Assembly: GCA_029864165.1 (NCBI GenBank)
Contig: JAOTTZ010000056.1
Span: 1-8,256 of the forward strand
Direction: 5' to 3'
Length of the DNA stretch: 8,256 bases
Source of the DNA: Burkholderiaceae bacterium
GTDB taxonomy: Bacteria; Pseudomonadota; Gammaproteobacteria; Burkholderiales; Burkholderiaceae_C
Below are positions 7,200 through 8,256 of this stretch, piece after piece (the stretch's first letter is position 1; every line of letters starts with the position of its first letter). The notes under the pieces were generated by a model. It had not been told where the DNA came from, did not search any database, and worked only from the letters and a program-made list of their open reading frames with translations. A program made the position numbers and the translations under genes.

Positions 7200-8256
7200 G
7201 CGGCCGCATCCACCCCTCTAGCGATACTTGCTTGCTGCGTGCCAGGGTGAGCTGCCCCGCAGGGGCGTCTTTACCGATGGTCGAGCCGGCACCGATGGTG
7301 GCCCCGTCGCCAATGGTGACCGGCGCGACCAGAACGCAGTTGGAGCCTATATGCGCACCGGCGCCAATGGCCGTGCGGTGCTTGTTCGCGCCGTCATAGT
7401 TGGCGGTGATGCTACCCGCCCCGTAGTTGACACGCTCGCCGACGGTGGCGTCGCCCAAATATGCCAAGTGGTTCGCTTTGGCGCCTTTGCCCAGTTGGCT
7501 GTTCTTGACCTCGACGAAGTTGCCGATGTGCACCTCCTCGGCCAACACTGTGCCGGGGCGCAGCCGCGCAAAAGGACCGATGAGCGAACCTGGCCCAACG
7601 CTGACGCCACTCGAATCGCCGTCGATATGCGTAAACGGGTGTATCACCGCATTCTCCGAGATACGTGCATTCTTGATCACGCAATGGGCGCCGATGCGTA
7701 CACCATCGCCCAAGACTACATGGCCCTCGAAAATGCAGTTGACGTCGACTTCAACGTCGCTACCGCACTGCAATTGGCCGCGTACATCAAGACGCGACGG
7801 GTCGGCCAGGCGCACGCCGGCTTGCATCAGGGCCTGGGCCTGCGTCAGTTGCAAGCGTCGCTCGAGGTCGGCCAGTTGCAGCGGGCTGTTAACGCCCAGC
7901 ACCTCGGTCTCGTCTCGCGCGCTGGCGCAAACCACCGGGACGCCTTCGGCCACAGCCAAGGCGACGACGTCGGTCAAGTAGTACTCGCCCTGCGCGTTGT
8001 CGCACCCCAGCTTTGCCAACCAGCGCTTGAGCGCTGCCGTCGGGGCGGCCATGATGCCCGTATAGACCTCGCGAATCTCCCGTTGCTCGGGCGTGGCGTC
8101 TTTGTGTTCGACGATAGCAAGAACCCTGTCGCCCTCGCGCAGCACCCGGCCATAGCCGCTTGGGTCGCTGAGTTCGATCGTCAGCAGTGCCAGCTTGTCG
8201 CCACCGCTGGCCGCGACCAGCGCCTGCGCTGTGGCCGGGCGTATCAGCGGCACGTC
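7186..8256 (-). CDS. glmU: Bifunctional GlmU: N-acetylglucosamine-1-phosphate uridyltransferase / glucosamine-1-phosphate acetyltransferase, 5' end cut by window edge
   Basis: Cytoplasmic enzyme making UDP-N-acetylglucosamine, the precursor of peptidoglycan and LPS: it acetylates glucosamine-1-phosphate with acetyl-CoA, then transfers UMP from UTP. The last 356 residues are visible. The first codon at the edge is the Asp of DVPL, equivalent to Mg-binding D105 of E. coli GlmU, so about 104 N-terminal residues with the nucleotide-binding GxGTRM loop are missing. Uridyltransferase motifs seen are GYGRV, EHKDA, NAQGEYYLTDVV and GVNS, whose Asn matches Mg-binding N227. The left-handed beta-helix of hexapeptide repeats follows, with RLRPG, NFVEVKN, the catalytic-His segment NHLAYLGD, and NYGAGSITANYDGANKHRT. 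The end (WMRPQKKR) is family-typical. Wording such as VNYGAGSITANYDGANKHRT suggests Burkholderiales. Stop is TAG at 7188-7186. The gene converges on the PEP-CTERM gene. Confidence 0.97.
   Translation of the reverse strand, partial: DVPLIRPATAQALVAASGGDKLALLTIELSDPSGYGRVLREGDRVLAIVEHKDATPEQREIREVYTGIMAAPTAALKRWLAKLGCDNAQGEYYLTDVVALAVAEGVPVVCASARDETEVLGVNSPLQLADLERRLQLTQAQALMQAGVRLADPSRLDVRGQLQCGSDVEVDVNCIFEGHVVLGDGVRIGAHCVIKNARISENAVIHPFTHIDGDSSGVSVGPGSLIGPFARLRPGTVLAEEVHIGNFVEVKNSQLGKGAKANHLAYLGDATVGERVNYGAGSITANYDGANKHRTAIGAGAHIGSNCVLVAPVTIGDGATIGAGSTIGKDAPAGQLTLARSKQVSLEGWMRPQKKR

Noticed and set aside
7427..7981. 184-aa plus-strand frame inside glmU
   Set aside because: It is an antisense shadow of an unmistakable glmU; its Ser/Thr/Pro-rich translation is typical of GC-rich antisense frames.

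Overview
The window looks like chromosomal DNA of a betaproteobacterium, most likely Burkholderiales and possibly near Comamonadaceae. Three things point that way: the wording of the GlmU acetyltransferase domain, a PEP-CTERM (exosortase-sorted) protein, and a prkA-yeaH-spoVR cluster of the proteobacterial type. Taxonomy rests on remembered family resemblance only. Most genes are GC-rich; the PEP-CTERM gene and its upstream region are visibly more AT-rich. I see no rRNA, tRNA, CRISPR array, insertion sequence or phage gene.

Layout. (1) 1-707, minus strand: N-terminal half of a periplasmic HtrA/DegP-type serine protease, cut by the left edge. (2) 708-1160: divergent intergenic region that must hold promoters for both the protease and the prkA operon. 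(3) 1161-5927, plus strand: compact three-gene operon. It encodes PrkA/YeaG (AAA+ ATPase/kinase-like), YeaH (DUF444, VWA-type MIDAS domain) and SpoVR/YcgB. The first two genes are 28 bp apart and the last two overlap by 4 bp. (4) 5928-6477: about 550 bp with no convincing gene and one modest hairpin. (5) 6478-7119, plus strand: small secreted PEP-CTERM protein starting at TTG, with a likely intrinsic terminator at 7171-7199. (6) 7186-8256, minus strand: glmU, cut by the right edge at its metal-binding Asp. It converges on the PEP-CTERM gene, and its stop codon lies inside that gene's terminator hairpin.

Function. The centre is the PrkA-YeaH-SpoVR module. In enterobacteria and pseudomonads these genes are linked to stationary-phase and starvation stress, but their joint biochemistry is unresolved. 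An AAA+ protein next to a MIDAS-bearing VWA protein recalls MoxR/VWA, NorQ/NorD and CbbQ/CbbO pairs, which remodel a partner enzyme. SpoVR carries conserved His/Glu clusters and could be that partner; this is inference. The divergent HtrA protease would serve envelope quality control. The PEP-CTERM protein should depend on an exosortase encoded elsewhere. GlmU makes UDP-GlcNAc for peptidoglycan and LPS and is unrelated housekeeping.
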